The translations under genes and the position numbers were made by a program. Below are positions 26,231 to 35,618 of a DNA stretch of 64,000 nucleotides, in pieces. The stretch spans positions 62,001-126,000 of the forward strand of contig NZ_JAJAEL010000011.1 of the NCBI RefSeq assembly GCF_020447205.1. Direction: 5' to 3'. The number at the start of each line of letters is the position of its first letter. Position 1 is the first letter of the stretch. The stretch is from Thalassolituus alkanivorans. GTDB lineage: Bacteria > Pseudomonadota > Gammaproteobacteria > Pseudomonadales > Oceanobacteraceae. The notes beneath the pieces are model-generated. The model saw nothing but the letters and a program-made list of their open reading frames with translations. It was not told the origin of the DNA and made no database searches.

Positions 26231-26965
26231 TCAGCGATATTGAGCATAACGCAGCCGCAGCGGCTCAATAATATCCTGATGTTGCTCAATCCATTCACGC
26301 ATCGTCGCTGGTGCATACTCCACCCCCGGCCAGGGCACCGGATACTGAAACGGCTGAAATAGCGGTGCAAATAACGCACAGGCCGTAAGATCGGCACGGG
26401 TGAAATGTTCGCCAACCAGAAAATGCGACTGGCTGTAGGCCAGGCGTAAATCGGTTAATACACTTTCCATACGCAGCTGCGCTTTAGCGGCATTATCCGG
26501 TGTGATTTTCATCCAGCGACGCATTCCGTTTTCCAGCTTAGGAAAAATTGAACGCAATAACCAACGATAAAAGAACGGTTTACGTGCCCCCAGCAAAGGA
26601 ATGACCTGAGCTGGTTGTTGCAATAAATGATGGTAACTCCAGAGACGGACATCCGGCCCGGCTTCGGCATCCAGACGACGCTCCCACTCCAGTACCTGAG
26701 CACGCAGTTCCGGATTTTTTGGCAGCAGTGGTTTTTGCGGGAAAACCTGATCAAGATAATCCAGAATCGCTGATGAACCATGCACAACCTGTCTGCCGTG
26801 TTTCAACACAGGCACCGACGTCTGGCCACTGAGTTTTTGCATCAACGCAATATGACGGCCCGGGACAAGATTAACCGTTTTATAGCGGATACCTTTATAG
26901 TCCAGTGCCCAGCGGATTTTTTCGCAGTAGTGAGAAATCGGGAATTGATACAGCGTAATACGCAT
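26231..26965 (-). CDS. Glutathione S-transferase family protein
   Basis: 244 residues; ATG 26965 is preferred (AAAGAGG upstream) over the adjacent GTG. The N-terminal thioredoxin-like domain (ITLYQFPISHYCEKIRWALDYKGI, with SHYCEK at the active-site turn and SVPVL as the cis-Pro motif) is followed by an all-helical C-terminal domain containing HFTRADLTACALFAPLF. The CxxK-like active site suggests a Cys-type enzyme active in thiol exchange rather than classical conjugation. The substrate is unknown. Confidence 0.9.
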   Translation of the reverse strand: MRITLYQFPISHYCEKIRWALDYKGIRYKTVNLVPGRHIALMQKLSGQTSVPVLKHGRQVVHGSSAILDYLDQVFPQKPLLPKNPELRAQVLEWERRLDAEAGPDVRLWSYHHLLQQPAQVIPLLGARKPFFYRWLLRSIFPKLENGMRRWMKITPDNAAKAQLRMESVLTDLRLAYSQSHFLVGEHFTRADLTACALFAPLFQPFQYPVPWPGVEYAPATMREWIEQHQDIIEPLRLRYAQYR

Positions 26966-27109
26966 CACAAAACCTCTTTATATTTTTTATGGGCGGACTT
27001 TAACAGGCCTTACGACTTTAAAAAAGCAGCCGGCTATTTTTGGTACTGAAGAACTGTTTTATGACTATAATGATTCAGGAAGGGAAGCAGACAAAACACG
27101 GCAGCGCTG

Positions 27110-27550
27110 TCAGGGCAGCTTAAGCTGCAGTTCCAGTTCTGCGCCGAGGATGGTTTCATTCAGCGGTTTGGCTTTTGCCTCTTCCGACTCATCCAGATGC
27201 AGACGACCGGACCAGTGCACGGCAGATTCGCTTGGTTGCTTGCCAAATACATTCGGAAAAGCATCACTGTTACCATAACTGTAATCATCCCATTCCATAT
27301 CCGGCAATTTGAGATTAAGCCGCACAGGTTCTTTTGTTTTTTCACCCATGTTGTTGTCATAACCGTCAGAAACGACGGCCTTCTCTGCCGGTGCCTGCGG
27401 AGTATTTACTTCGACCTGAACGGAAGCGTCCCCCTGATTAAACAATTGTGCCGGGGTTCTGCTTCCACGCAGAATACGGTTGTCAGTTTCATTCAGAGTG
27501 ACCAGTACCAACGTGGCGGCCAGTGTTGCAAATACGATCGGATAACGCAT
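27110..27550 (-). CDS. Hypothetical single-pass membrane protein
   Basis: A 146-residue product if translation begins at ATG 27550 (MRYPIVFATLAATLVLVTL), giving one membrane segment or uncleaved signal and a polar, probably periplasmic C-terminal part rich in Asn, Asp and Glu. A longer in-frame version reaching 27607 is possible; ribosome sites are weak for both. The C-terminal ~35 residues (WSGRLHLDESEEAK...ILGAELELQLKLP) look like beta strands. I recognise no family. It lies between the GST and tilS genes on the same strand. Confidence 0.6.
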   Translation of the reverse strand: MRYPIVFATLAATLVLVTLNETDNRILRGSRTPAQLFNQGDASVQVEVNTPQAPAEKAVVSDGYDNNMGEKTKEPVRLNLKLPDMEWDDYSYGNSDAFPNVFGKQPSESAVHWSGRLHLDESEEAKAKPLNETILGAELELQLKLP

Positions 27551-27751
27551 AAAGACTAAAAGCTGCTCCCGCAGATAAATTTCAAAACCGCCCAAAAGCA
27601 AGCACACACAACAGGCTGAGCGTCAGTAAACCACAGGCGATTCCGGATAACGCTCGGCTGGTGCGCAAAATAGCCTCTAATAACGCTGAAGAACAGCGCC
27701 GGATAAGCCATTTGCAAAGCGCACAGCTGACCTTTTAAGATCCTTCAAAGC

Positions 27752-29122
27752 TTAAAAGATTCCCTGCCAGCGCAGAAACCTGCCCTCTTCCTCACGTCGC
27801 TCAGCAGGCGGCTGTGCCGATTCAGCTACATACAGCCCGGCCAGAGCACAAAGTTCTCCATCGCGCAGCAGGGCTGGCCAGCATTCCCGCAACCAGGGAG
27901 GAACGCCGGCCTCCTGCCAGAGATGTTTCAGTGTTTTACGTGGCCTGCCGGCTATTTTCAGCGTCATGCCCTGACAGGTCCCTGCCGGCACTAAGTGGTA
28001 GTTCCCAGGCTGCACAAGCACGTCATGCCTGCTCTCTGCCGCAGGTGCAGTGACAAGCGCACCTCCGTACCATGGAATGTGGCAGTCGTCCGCAATAACC
28101 ACGTCACGGGGATCAGCACTGAACGGTGGTATTTCAGCCACCAGATACAACTGCTGCTGATAACGGCGGATGGTTAAATCTCCGAGCTGCAGTCGCGGCT
28201 GACGGTCGGGAGCGGCGGCAATCACCTCCTGTTCGATTCGTTGCAGAAATTCAGCGCCCGGCATACCGCCATTCAGACCACAGCGTGTCAGCCAGCCGCG
28301 CAACAGATAAGGCCGGTGATGCGCCGGGGCGGACAGTAAAGCCGTAACCGAACAGGAAAACCCTGCGGCAAAAGGCCAGTGGCAGGAACGCAGGCAAGCC
28401 TCTACTGCTGGCTGCAATAATTCCTCTAACAACTGCTGATCCTGTTGCAGCTGCGCAATAGAGCGCTGCAGTGCGGCGTCTTTTCCCGGCAAACGGGCAA
28501 ATATCTGCGGCAGCAGCGTTTGTCGCCACCAGTTGCGTTCAAACCTCTCATCACCGTTGGATTCATCGTCAACCCAGCTCAGCTGCTGTGCTTTGGCGTA
28601 GCCTTCCAGCTGAGCGCGGTGGATGTTTAATAAAGGCCTTAACAGCCAGATGCCAGACCCCGGCTGCAGCTCACGCACGGCAGCCATTGCCGCCAGACCG
28701 GTCAGGCCACTGCCGCGCAGTAAACGCATAAAAAAGGTTTCTGCCTGATCATCAGCATGATGAGCCAGCAGCAGCGTATCGCCAGGCTGACAGTGGCGGG
28801 CGAAGGCCTGATAACGGGCCTCCCGGGCCGCCTGCTCAATACCGGCGCCATGGTTACTGACTACCACCCGCTCGCAGACAAAAGGAACCTGTAATTGCGC
28901 GCACTGCTGCCCACAGTGAGCTGCCCAGGCATCAGCATTAGCCGATAAACCATGGTGTACGTGCAGCGCCAGCAAACGGTCTTTAAGCGCAGCGTTCTGT
29001 GCCAGCAGATGCAGCAACACGGTGGAATCCAGCCCGCCACTGTAGCCAACCAGCAGTCGTCCCTGACTTGCGGACAATGATGCCAGTGCCTGATTCAGGG
29101 GATTCAGCAAAGCTTCGGACAT
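27752..29122 (-). CDS. tilS: tRNA(Ile)-lysidine synthase TilS
   Basis: 456 residues. The N-terminal PP-loop ATPase has the P-loop motif GYSGGLDSTVLLHLL, LHVHHGL and AHHADDQAETFFMRLLRGSG. The central substrate-binding domain (GLRGxSL-like RPLLNIHRAQLEGYAK) and the C-terminal TilS domain (PRKTLKHLWQEAGVPPWLRECWP) follow. The enzyme puts lysine on C34 of tRNA-Ile(CAU), changing its identity to isoleucine, and is essential. Length and domain order are those of E. coli TilS. An AT-rich hairpin overlaps its stop codon. Confidence 0.95.
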   Translation of the reverse strand: MSEALLNPLNQALASLSASQGRLLVGYSGGLDSTVLLHLLAQNAALKDRLLALHVHHGLSANADAWAAHCGQQCAQLQVPFVCERVVVSNHGAGIEQAAREARYQAFARHCQPGDTLLLAHHADDQAETFFMRLLRGSGLTGLAAMAAVRELQPGSGIWLLRPLLNIHRAQLEGYAKAQQLSWVDDESNGDERFERNWWRQTLLPQIFARLPGKDAALQRSIAQLQQDQQLLEELLQPAVEACLRSCHWPFAAGFSCSVTALLSAPAHHRPYLLRGWLTRCGLNGGMPGAEFLQRIEQEVIAAAPDRQPRLQLGDLTIRRYQQQLYLVAEIPPFSADPRDVVIADDCHIPWYGGALVTAPAAESRHDVLVQPGNYHLVPAGTCQGMTLKIAGRPRKTLKHLWQEAGVPPWLRECWPALLRDGELCALAGLYVAESAQPPAERREEEGRFLRWQGIF

Positions 29123-29251
29123 AGCGCTGTTTCAGAAGAATAAAGCAGGGATTGTAGGCAGCCTGCGCAGCCAAGACCAGCGGGTTATGCATTGCGGCAA
29201 TGTCATCCACTGACTAGGCTTAGCGGATGATGCCGAACACAGGAAAGAGTA

Positions 29252-30016
29252 ATGGCAGATAAAAACGCCGATTGTGAACGATTACTTTGCAATCAATGCG
29301 CTGATGCCGCCAATCTGGGTTTTGATTTCACCATGGCTTTTCAGCCCATTGTGAATTGTACGACACAGCGCATTTTTGGTTATGAGGCGCTGGTGCGCGG
29401 GCTGAATAATGAATCAGCGTACTCAGTCATTTCCCGCGTTAATGACGATAACCGTTATACCTTTGATCAGTTCTGCCGCATCAAGGCCATCGCACTGGCG
29501 GCCAGGCTGGGTATTGATTCCATGCTGAGCATCAATTTTTTACCCAATGCGATTTATCAGCCCGAACGCTGTATCCGCACCACTCTGGAAGCCGCCCGGA
29601 AATATGGCTTTCCCACCGATAAAATCATGTTCGAATTCACCGAAGTCGAAAAAATCTCAGACAACGGTCATATAAAACGCATTGTTGAGTATTACCATGA
29701 TCTGGGTTTCAAAACCGCGACAGATGACTTTGGCTCCGGTTATTCCGGGCTGAATCTGCTGGCAGACTTTCAGACCGATATCATAAAACTGGATATGGAA
29801 TTAATCCGTAATATTCACCGGAGCAGCGCACGACAGACGATCGTACGTAACTGTCTGGCGATGTTCAGCGAACTGAATATCACCGCATTAGCAGAAGGAA
29901 TTGAAACCGCTGAAGAATATGACTGGCTGCGGGATGCCGGTATTGAACTGATGCAGGGCTACCTGTTTGCCAGACCCGGCTTTGAAACCCTGCCCGAAGT
30001 CAGTTTTCCCGTTTAA
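29252..30016 (+). CDS. EAL-domain cyclic-di-GMP phosphodiesterase
   Basis: A 254-residue stand-alone EAL domain with AGGAAAG before the ATG. Residues needed for catalysis are present: YEALVRG, SINFLPN, FEFTEVE, TDDFGSGYSG (the DD pair), IKLD, EGIET and QGYLFARP. It should therefore linearise c-di-GMP, promoting motility over biofilm. No sensor or membrane part is attached, so control must come through partners or expression. Two cysteines near the start (LLCNQCADAA) are unusual and might respond to metal or redox. Stand-alone EAL proteins sometimes act by protein contact instead. Confidence 0.92.
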   Translation: MADKNADCERLLCNQCADAANLGFDFTMAFQPIVNCTTQRIFGYEALVRGLNNESAYSVISRVNDDNRYTFDQFCRIKAIALAARLGIDSMLSINFLPNAIYQPERCIRTTLEAARKYGFPTDKIMFEFTEVEKISDNGHIKRIVEYYHDLGFKTATDDFGSGYSGLNLLADFQTDIIKLDMELIRNIHRSSARQTIVRNCLAMFSELNITALAEGIETAEEYDWLRDAGIELMQGYLFARPGFETLPEVSFPV

Positions 30017-30083
30017 CCAGCCGCATATTGGTTATCGGGGCAACAGCGGTATTTTTCACACCCGCGTCGTCGCCCCCACAAGC

Positions 30084-33000
30084 TTATGCAAATAATAATT
30101 CCACCGCATCATCGCCATAGGCATAACGCAGTTCCTGCAGTTGCTCATCGCTGGGATTAATGCGCCAGCTGTCACCCAGCTGAATATCACAGCGCGCAAC
30201 CGAGTTATAGAAATCCAGCACCACCGGGCAGCCGTTATCCATACGCTGCAGCAGGCGTTTTAAATCATTGCAGAATTCATCTTCCGAACGTTCACCATCG
30301 ACACGGATACGCAGCGCTTTGGCAAAGGTCAGACGCGCCTGACTGATTTCCATGGCCGCCCGCCCGGTGGCTTTTAAACCGCCCGAATAATCATCGTGGG
30401 AAACCAATGCTTCGACCACCAGCACACGGTCTTTCGCCACGACTTCGCGCACCTGTTCATAAATATCCGAGAACAGCGCCACTTCAACCCGGCCGGTGCG
30501 GTCATCAAGGGTCACAAAGCACATATTGTCGCCGCGTTTATTTTTCATCACGCGCATATCCACCACCAGCCCCGCCAGTTTTTGCGGCGCCTTGGCTTCC
30601 TGTAAATGCGACAATTTATTCGGCACCAGCTTGCGTACTTCGTGCTCGTATTCATCGAACGGGTGGCCGGTAACAAATAAACCCAGGGTATCTTTTTCGC
30701 CCTGCAAACGTTCTTTCAAAGACCAGTCGCGCAGGTGACGGTAACGTTCGTAAGGGTCGGCACCAACGGCTTCTTCCTCCTGCACCTCACCGAATAAATC
30801 CATCATACCGGCCGCTTCGTTCGCGGCTGTCTGGCCTGCACTCTTAATCGCATCTTCCAGGCTGGCCATTAATACAGAACGTGGTGCTGTACTTTCCAGA
30901 CGGTCAAAGGCACCGCAGCGCACCAGAGCTTCCAGCACACGCTTATTAATTTTTTTGCCGTCGACACGCTGGCAGAAATCGAATAAATCTTTAAAAGGGC
31001 CTTCGCTGCGGGCAGCAATAATGGCCGCAATCGGGCCTTCACCCACGCCTTTTACCGCGCCCAGACCATAAACGATGGCACCGTCATCATTTACGGTAAA
31101 ACCAAACTGGCTCTGGTTAACATCCGGCAGTACCAGCTCCAGTTCCATCTCACGGCATTCTTCGATAAAGGTCACAACCTTATCGGTATTCTGCATATCG
31201 GAGGTCAGAACCGCGGCCATAAACGGCGCCGGGTAATGCTGCTTTAACCACAGTGTCTGGTAAGACACCACCGCATAAGCCGCGGAGTGCGATTTGTTAA
31301 AACCGTAACCGGCGAATTTTTCCACCAGGTCGAAAATTTTCATCGCCAGATCAGGATCAACGCCCTGCGAAGCCGCGCCGTCACGGAAGGTGTCGCGCTG
31401 CTTGGCCATTTCTTCCGGCTTTTTCTTACCCATCGCCCGACGCAGCATATCCGCGCCGCCGAGGGTATAACCGGCCAGAATCTGGGCGATCTGCATAACC
31501 TGTTCCTGATAAACGATAACGCCGTAGGTCGGTTCCAGCGTTTCTTTCAGGCTTTCGTGTTCAAAATCAGGATGCGGATAGGCCACCTTGGCGCGGCCAT
31601 GTTTACGGTTAATAAAGTCGTCCACCATGCCCGACTCCAGCGGCCCCGGACGAAACAGGGCCACCAGTGCGATCATATCTTCGATATTATCCGGCTGCAG
31701 GCGGCGGATAAGATCTTTCATCCCGCGTGATTCCAGCTGGAATACCGCGGTGGTCTGGGCGGCTTTTAATAATTTATACGACGGCTCATCGTCGAGCGGA
31801 ATCTGACTGATGTCGACCGGTGGCAGATTTTCTTTGGCGCGTTTGCTGTTAATGGTTTTCAGCGCCCAGTCGATAATGGTCAGGGTGCGCAGACCGAGGA
31901 AGTCGAACTTCACCAGACCGGCTTCTTCCACATCGTTTTTATCGAATTGTGTCACCAGACCGGTGCCGTCAGGCTCACAGGCGGTGGCCGAGAAGTCAGT
32001 TAATTTGGTTGGTGCAATCACCACACCACCGGCGTGCTTACCGGTCTGACGGGCAATACCTTCGAGCTTCAGCGCCATTTCCCAGATTTCCTGGGCTTCT
32101 TCGTCTTCGTCGAGGAATTCTTTTAACAGGGCTTCAGACGCCAGCGCTTTTTCCAGCGTCATGCCCGGATCGCCGGGAATTAATTTGGATAACTTATCGG
32201 CCAGACCGAAGGATTTACCCTGCGCCCGCGCCACATCGCGCACCACCGCTTTTGCCGCCATGGTGCCGAAGGTCACAATCTGCGATACCGCTTCACGGCC
32301 ATAGGTGTCGGCTACGTAAGCAATTACCTGCTCACGGTTTTCCATACAGAAGTCGATATCGAAATCGGGCATGGATACCCGTTCCGGGTTCAGAAATCGT
32401 TCGAACAGCAGATCGTATTCAAGCGGATCAAGATCGGTAATTTTCTGAGCGTAGGCCACCAGCGAGCCGGCACCGGAACCACGGCCCGGACCGACCGGAA
32501 TATCGTGGTCTTTCGCCCACTGAATAAAGTCCATTACGATCAGGAAGTAACCGGGGAACCCCATCTGAATAATAATATCCAGCTCAAAGTTCAGACGGTC
32601 ATCATAGGGTTTACGCTTTTCGGCATATTCCGCTGAGTCTTTCGGAATACCGGCCAGCACCACGTCCAGTCGTTCTTCCAGACCCACCTGAGAAATCTTA
32701 CGGAAAAAATCCGCCTCACTCATGCCTTCCGGTATCGGATAATCCGGCAGGAAGTATTTACCCAGCAACACTTCCACTGTACAGCGTTTGGCAATTTCGA
32801 CGGTATTGTCGATGGCCGATGGAATATCATTAAACAGTTCCGCCATTTCTTCTGCACTGCGGAAATACTGCTGCTCGGTATATTCGCGCGGCCGGCGTTT
32901 ATCTTCCAGCGCATAGCCCTGACCGATCGCAACACGGGTTTCGTGCGCTTCAAAATCTTCGGCGGCTAAAAAGCGTACGTCGTTAGTGGCAACCAGAGGC

Positions 33001-33578
33001 ACACCGCAGCGCGCTGACATGGCGATACCGGCGCGGATAACCGCTTCTTCACCGGGACGGCCGGTACGCTGTAATTCAAAATAAAAACGGTCGGGAAAGT
33101 GCTGCAGATATTCGCGCACCAGAATTTCGGCGTCAGAAACTTTGCCTTTAATAACCCGCTGGCCGACATCACCGTCGCGCCCGCCGGATAGAATAATCAG
33201 TCCGGCATTTTTCTCGAACAGCCACTCTTTTTTAACAATGGCTTTATCGTAATGCTGGTTTTTGGCGTAAGCACGGGAGATCAGTTCGCGCAGCCCCAGA
33301 TAACCATCGGAGTTCAGACAGAGTGCGGTGATGCGGAACGGCTGGGTGTTGTCGTCCGGGTTTTCCAGCCACAGGTCAGCGCCCAGTACCGGCTTAACCC
33401 CGGCGTCCATGGCACTTTTGTAGAACTTAACCAGGGCGTACATGTTCGCCTGATCGGTCAGCGCGACCGCCGGCATACCCAGCTCCGCGACTTTACCGAT
33501 CAGCTTTTTAACGCGGATGGTGCTGTCGTACAGCGAAAATTCGGAGTGAACCCGGAGGTGTACAAAGCCCTGTGACAT
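30084..33578 (-). CDS. dnaE: DNA polymerase III alpha subunit
   Basis: 1164 residues, standard for DnaE1. It has an N-terminal PHP domain (HLRVHSEFSLYDSTIRV), then the palm with GPGRGSGAGSLVAYA and the catalytic PDFDIDFCMENR, then fingers (QTGKHAGGVVIAP), helix-hairpin-helix, OB fold (AGLVVDMRVMKNKRGDNMCFVTLDDRTG) and a C-terminal tau-binding region. It is the replicative polymerase subunit, not the imuB-linked DnaE2. The neighbours are an EAL gene and an ATP-grasp gene, not the accA/rnhB of E. coli. Confidence 0.97.
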   Translation of the reverse strand: MSQGFVHLRVHSEFSLYDSTIRVKKLIGKVAELGMPAVALTDQANMYALVKFYKSAMDAGVKPVLGADLWLENPDDNTQPFRITALCLNSDGYLGLRELISRAYAKNQHYDKAIVKKEWLFEKNAGLIILSGGRDGDVGQRVIKGKVSDAEILVREYLQHFPDRFYFELQRTGRPGEEAVIRAGIAMSARCGVPLVATNDVRFLAAEDFEAHETRVAIGQGYALEDKRRPREYTEQQYFRSAEEMAELFNDIPSAIDNTVEIAKRCTVEVLLGKYFLPDYPIPEGMSEADFFRKISQVGLEERLDVVLAGIPKDSAEYAEKRKPYDDRLNFELDIIIQMGFPGYFLIVMDFIQWAKDHDIPVGPGRGSGAGSLVAYAQKITDLDPLEYDLLFERFLNPERVSMPDFDIDFCMENREQVIAYVADTYGREAVSQIVTFGTMAAKAVVRDVARAQGKSFGLADKLSKLIPGDPGMTLEKALASEALLKEFLDEDEEAQEIWEMALKLEGIARQTGKHAGGVVIAPTKLTDFSATACEPDGTGLVTQFDKNDVEEAGLVKFDFLGLRTLTIIDWALKTINSKRAKENLPPVDISQIPLDDEPSYKLLKAAQTTAVFQLESRGMKDLIRRLQPDNIEDMIALVALFRPGPLESGMVDDFINRKHGRAKVAYPHPDFEHESLKETLEPTYGVIVYQEQVMQIAQILAGYTLGGADMLRRAMGKKKPEEMAKQRDTFRDGAASQGVDPDLAMKIFDLVEKFAGYGFNKSHSAAYAVVSYQTLWLKQHYPAPFMAAVLTSDMQNTDKVVTFIEECREMELELVLPDVNQSQFGFTVNDDGAIVYGLGAVKGVGEGPIAAIIAARSEGPFKDLFDFCQRVDGKKINKRVLEALVRCGAFDRLESTAPRSVLMASLEDAIKSAGQTAANEAAGMMDLFGEVQEEEAVGADPYERYRHLRDWSLKERLQGEKDTLGLFVTGHPFDEYEHEVRKLVPNKLSHLQEAKAPQKLAGLVVDMRVMKNKRGDNMCFVTLDDRTGRVEVALFSDIYEQVREVVAKDRVLVVEALVSHDDYSGGLKATGRAAMEISQARLTFAKALRIRVDGERSEDEFCNDLKRLLQRMDNGCPVVLDFYNSVARCDIQLGDSWRINPSDEQLQELRYAYGDDAVELLFA

Positions 33579-33679
33579 GAACGGACGCCCTGACCAGCAA
33601 AAGGGAGCATTGTAACGGATTTTGCGCCCATTGGATTCAGTTGTGCGCCGGATTCAGCACAGCCCCATAGAGCTGCGGC

Positions 33680-34531
33680 TTACACCACCTGAGGTAAGTC
33701 CGGCCCGCCCATGCCGGGAGGCTGATCCGGGTTTTTGAAAGGGTCAGGAGAGTCCGGCTCACCGTCGTGCCAGATGCGCCTCAGATAGTCGTGGATAGCG
33801 TCATCAATCCTGCCCTGCAGGCCGCTGAGGCCCTGATTGCCGAACAGACGGTTGAACTCGAACACATAGGGATAATGGCCTACCATGGCAATATCGAACC
33901 CGCCGTGGTCAATGCCAAGCCCCAGAGCCAGCTTCTCAACCAGCGCACAGGCTTCCGGCGGCAGAATACCGGCTTCGATCTGGCCGCCCTTGGCGACATT
34001 GTTATAAAAACCACGATCGGCCTGAATCCGCCAGTAACCGCCAATAATGCGATCGCCCACCCAGACGATGCGCAGGTCGCGGTCAATGGGCAGATATTCC
34101 TGCGCATAAATCACCGGTGACAGTGCCAGATAGCGGTTCCAGTCAGCCTGGGTTTCAATCAGGAATACACCATCTCCCATACTGCTTTTGGGAATTTTGG
34201 CGACGAAAGGCAAAGGTAAGGTATCCCATACCCGTTCGGCATTGGCCGGGGTATTGGCTTCGATCAGGGTCCAGGGCACATGCTGCGGCGCGATGGTCCG
34301 AAAACAGCGCGTCATTTCGACCTTATCATGGCCGATGTAGTAACTCGCCGGACTGGGAAATATGCGCTTTTTTAAGCCATACAGCAACGCGTTCACCTGC
34401 CAGTATTGCGGAAACAGAATGCCATCAGCCGCGATCAGCAGATCGAGATGATGATTCATCAGTTCCGGTTTCAGATACTGGGTTTGGGCGAAATGAAGGG
34501 TGCGGTAAGGATCAAAAGAGATCAGCTGCAT
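33680..34531 (-). CDS. ATP-grasp family protein (RimK-like)
   Basis: 283 residues. The central part has ATP-grasp features: LPFVAKIPKSSMGDGVFLIE (nucleotide loop with KxP..MGxGV), YAQEYLPIDRDLRIVWVGDRIIGGYWR, and the metal site FDIAMVGHYPYVFEFNRLFGNQG. The closest type is RimK or other peptide-forming ATP-grasp ligases, which join an amino acid or acyl phosphate to an amine. The N-terminal ~90 residues are a less conserved pre-ATP-grasp domain, and the C-terminus is Pro/Gly/Asp-rich. No peptide-substrate gene is adjacent, so the product cannot be named. Confidence 0.85.
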   Translation of the reverse strand: MQLISFDPYRTLHFAQTQYLKPELMNHHLDLLIAADGILFPQYWQVNALLYGLKKRIFPSPASYYIGHDKVEMTRCFRTIAPQHVPWTLIEANTPANAERVWDTLPLPFVAKIPKSSMGDGVFLIETQADWNRYLALSPVIYAQEYLPIDRDLRIVWVGDRIIGGYWRIQADRGFYNNVAKGGQIEAGILPPEACALVEKLALGLGIDHGGFDIAMVGHYPYVFEFNRLFGNQGLSGLQGRIDDAIHDYLRRIWHDGEPDSPDPFKNPDQPPGMGGPDLPQVV

Positions 34532-34728
34532 GGATCACACTGGCGCAGTCGGAGCCTGAGTAAAGGGGCAGCGATATTAGCAATGGCCGGATTCCGGCTC
34601 AGCGAAATTTTTTGCTGCTGACGATAAAGCTTTTACTCGGCCATTGATGCTGCCCCCGCGCGGAATTCGCTCTGAACAACAAAGCACTCTATGATCAGCC
34701 TTCCGAAAACTGCAGGGATACACATGTA

Positions 34729-35076
34729 ATGCACCGGTTCGCCACTAAGGGCTGCGGCCTGCGAAGCAGAATCCTGACCATGATGATGCTTATCAGCCTG
34801 GCGTTGTTAAATGGTTGCGGCACACTCATTGCCCGCTCGGACAGCAGCCCGGTTGATGCCCGCTACTATCCGGGTACTCAGGGAAGTCTGCTGTTGCTTG
34901 GCCTGGACGGCCATACAGGCGAAGCCAGTGGCGAAATGGTGTTCTGCTGGATGTCTGTTGTTTGCCCGCTGTTCACCCTGATTGCCCTGCCGGTTGATAT
35001 AACCCTCGATACTCTCCTGCTGCCTTACGATGCCCTGAAGCCGGAAAACAGCAGCATGGCAGACAAGGCTGAATAA
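34729..35076 (+). CDS. YceK/YidQ-family lipoprotein
   Basis: 115 residues with a lipoprotein signal (LISLALLNGCGTL). ATG 34729 is the longest start; ATG 34780 (MMMLISLALLNGC) would give a more usual signal length. The mature part is short and typical of YceK/YidQ: YYPGTQ..., a hydrophobic CPLFTLIALPVDITLDTLLLPYD segment, and a polar end. These are small membrane-associated lipoproteins with no proven function. The gene is monocistronic, with an SOS-type box downstream belonging to the next gene. Confidence 0.82.
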   Translation: MHRFATKGCGLRSRILTMMMLISLALLNGCGTLIARSDSSPVDARYYPGTQGSLLLLGLDGHTGEASGEMVFCWMSVVCPLFTLIALPVDITLDTLLLPYDALKPENSSMADKAE

Positions 35077-35103
35077 AGTCTCCCTGCCCCCTTGCAATAA
35101 GGA

Positions 35104-35119
35104 CTGTATATAAATACAG
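35104..35119. promoter_or_regulatory. LexA (SOS) box before the GFA-family gene
   Basis: CTGTATATAAATACAG fits the gammaproteobacterial LexA consensus CTGT-N8-ACAG, with the AT alternation of the best sites. It is nested within a wider dyad AATAAGG...CCTTATT (35096-35132) and overlaps a possible promoter (TTGCAA 35092-35097, TACAGT 35115-35120, spacer 17). The downstream gene starts 33 bp later. Confidence 0.8.
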
Positions 35120-35152
35120 TACAAGCCTTATTCATAACCGAGGGATCACATT

Positions 35153-35548
35153 ATGTTGCATGGTAGCTGCTGCTGCGGAGCCGTAAAATTCACCCTGTCC
35201 AGCCCACCGACCATGATGGGAACCTGCCACTGCACCCGCTGCCGCAAAGTCGGAGCCAGTGCTCTGGTATTTGTTAAGCGCGATGCTTTTCAGCTGACCT
35301 CCGGCGCTGATGTAATCAGCACCTACAAACCGGAAGCGCCCTATATGTACAACCGTTGCTTTTGCTCAAAATGCGGTACATCGCTGGGCGAGGTAACCTC
35401 CGACAGCGAAACCTTTCCGGTATCTGCGAACTGCTTTGACGATGAACTGAGTCTCAGTAACAGCTTTCATGAGTTCGTTAAAGAAAAGCCGCACTGGTAT
35501 AAGATAGGTGATGAAGCAAAACAATTTCAGGAGCATCCGCACAGCTGA
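35153..35548 (+). CDS. GFA-family (CENP-V/GFA) zinc protein, LexA-controlled
   Basis: 131 residues of the glutathione-dependent formaldehyde-activating fold. The zinc cysteines are in GSCCCGAVKF, TCHCTRCRK and CFCSKCGTSLGE. The family name comes from an enzyme said to speed S-hydroxymethylglutathione formation, but most members are uncharacterised, so formaldehyde detoxification is only a possibility. A near-ideal LexA box lies just upstream, which puts the gene, and perhaps the GNAT gene 70 bp further on, into the SOS response. That control is unusual for this family. Confidence 0.88.
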   Translation: MLHGSCCCGAVKFTLSSPPTMMGTCHCTRCRKVGASALVFVKRDAFQLTSGADVISTYKPEAPYMYNRCFCSKCGTSLGEVTSDSETFPVSANCFDDELSLSNSFHEFVKEKPHWYKIGDEAKQFQEHPHS

Positions 35549-35618
35549 AAAAGCCGTGTTATTCTCCGGCATCAGGGTGACGATAAGCGCAGCCCTGTTA
35601 CCACACAGCAGAAAGAAA

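Noticed and set aside
30084-33578. Error-prone DnaE2 of an SOS cassette
   Set aside because: Length, PHP domain and C-terminus fit the replicative DnaE1; there is no imuA/imuB nearby and no LexA box before it.
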